In this document: piece by piece, positions 6,758 through 6,891 of the stretch
Position numbering within the stretch: position 1 is the stretch's first letter
How the letters are laid out: each line of letters begins with the position of its first letter
Assembly: GCA_023135745.1 (NCBI GenBank)
Contig: JAGLSM010000110.1
Coordinates: 1 to 6,891 of the forward strand
Origin: Spirochaetota bacterium
GTDB lineage: Bacteria > Spirochaetota > JAGLSM01
Length of the DNA: 6,891 nt
Direction of reading: 5' to 3'
Notes under the pieces: generated by a model
Database searches by the model: none
Told to the model about the DNA's origin: nothing
Seen by the model: the letters and a program-made list of their open reading frames with translations, nothing else
Program-made: the position numbers and the translations under genes

Positions 6758-6891
6758 CCGACTGAATACTATACTCGTATATTTAGCACTACAGCCCTGC
6801 TGTCGGTCGCGCCTTGCAGCCGGCTCGCTCAAGAAATGTACCGCAGAGTGTCCATCCGGGGGCCTGCCTGGGGTGTAAATTATCAAAGGTT
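6758..6891. other. GC-rich non-coding or foreign segment at the right edge
   Basis: Immediately after the glycosyltransferase stop, composition changes from AT-rich to GC-rich: 53 of 80 bases at 6791-6870 are G or C. It holds an inverted pair ACCGAC (6757-6762) / GTCGGT (6802-6807), a small hairpin ACAGC-CCT-GCTGT (6791-6803) and the 8-base palindrome AGCCGGCT (6818-6825). None is followed by a T-run, so it is not a clear terminator. A minus-strand frame is open from the edge to a TAG at 6791-6789 (ending ...CGTFLERAGCKARPTAGL), and a plus-strand frame from ATG 6836 is open to the edge. Neither has a ribosome site and neither is recognised. A dispersed repeat or the edge of transferred DNA is possible. 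Confidence 0.4.

Noticed and set aside
6756..6891. Integron attC-like recombination site (AACC near the gene end and GGTT at the edge could pair)
   Set aside because: The left box does not fit RYYYAAC, the right box would be cut by the window edge, and no integrase is seen; the pairing is four bases only.
6836..6891. Start of a new plus-strand gene at ATG 6836
   Set aside because: No Shine-Dalgarno, only 18 codons visible, and the sequence is not recognised; not enough to call a gene.

Overview
The window holds a leftward (minus-strand) operon of conserved housekeeping genes, a divergent regulatory and repeat-bearing gap, and one rightward gene for a polytopic membrane protein. By eye, coding DNA is AT-rich (roughly 35-40% GC in the operon, lower in the rightward gene). 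The gene order phoH - pgpH-type HD phosphodiesterase - ybeY - corC/tlyC - mgtE, with two TTG starts, suggests a low-GC bacterium. A spirochaete is my best guess because TlyC-like CorC proteins and PgpH-type proteins occur there, but this is inference from gene order, not proof. The order differs from the E. coli arrangement as I recall it (ybeZ-ybeY-ybeX-lnt, no HD protein) and from the Bacillus one (phoH-yqfF-ybeY followed by dgkA, cdd and era).

Layout, in the direction of operon transcription (right to left). A candidate promoter (TTGACA, 16-base spacer, TAAATT, at 5297-5270) lies just upstream of phoH (5253-4237). phoH overlaps the HD-domain membrane protein gene (4240-1991) by ATGA. That gene overlaps ybeY (1994-1539) by another ATGA. 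ybeY overlaps the CBS-domain corC gene (1549-752) by 11 bases. After a 60-base gap comes the 5' part of mgtE (691 to the left edge), cut off by the window before its membrane domain. The tight overlaps imply co-transcription and translational coupling. PhoH and YbeY are RNA/ribosome-related, the HD protein probably hydrolyses cyclic di-AMP, and CorC and MgtE are CBS-domain proteins tied to magnesium movement. The operon therefore joins ribosome and RNA maintenance, a nucleotide second messenger and Mg2+ homeostasis.

The 313-base divergent gap (5254-5566) has no gene. It carries an imperfect repeat family with GGATT units, an exact 11-base direct repeat flanking about 158 bases, and a cluster of three TAAACT half-sites over the candidate promoter of the rightward gene.

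The rightward gene (5567-6757) encodes a 396-residue GT-C/PMT-2-like membrane glycosyltransferase. It looks like an accessory gene next to the core operon. The last 134 bases turn abruptly GC-rich (53 of the 80 bases at 6791-6870 are G or C). They look like a different type of DNA: a dispersed repeat or the edge of a foreign or non-coding element. I see no clear new multi-gene system. The most unusual items are an A7 slippery run whose -1 frame would fuse the HD protein to YbeY, the repeat/operator gap, and the GC-rich right edge.
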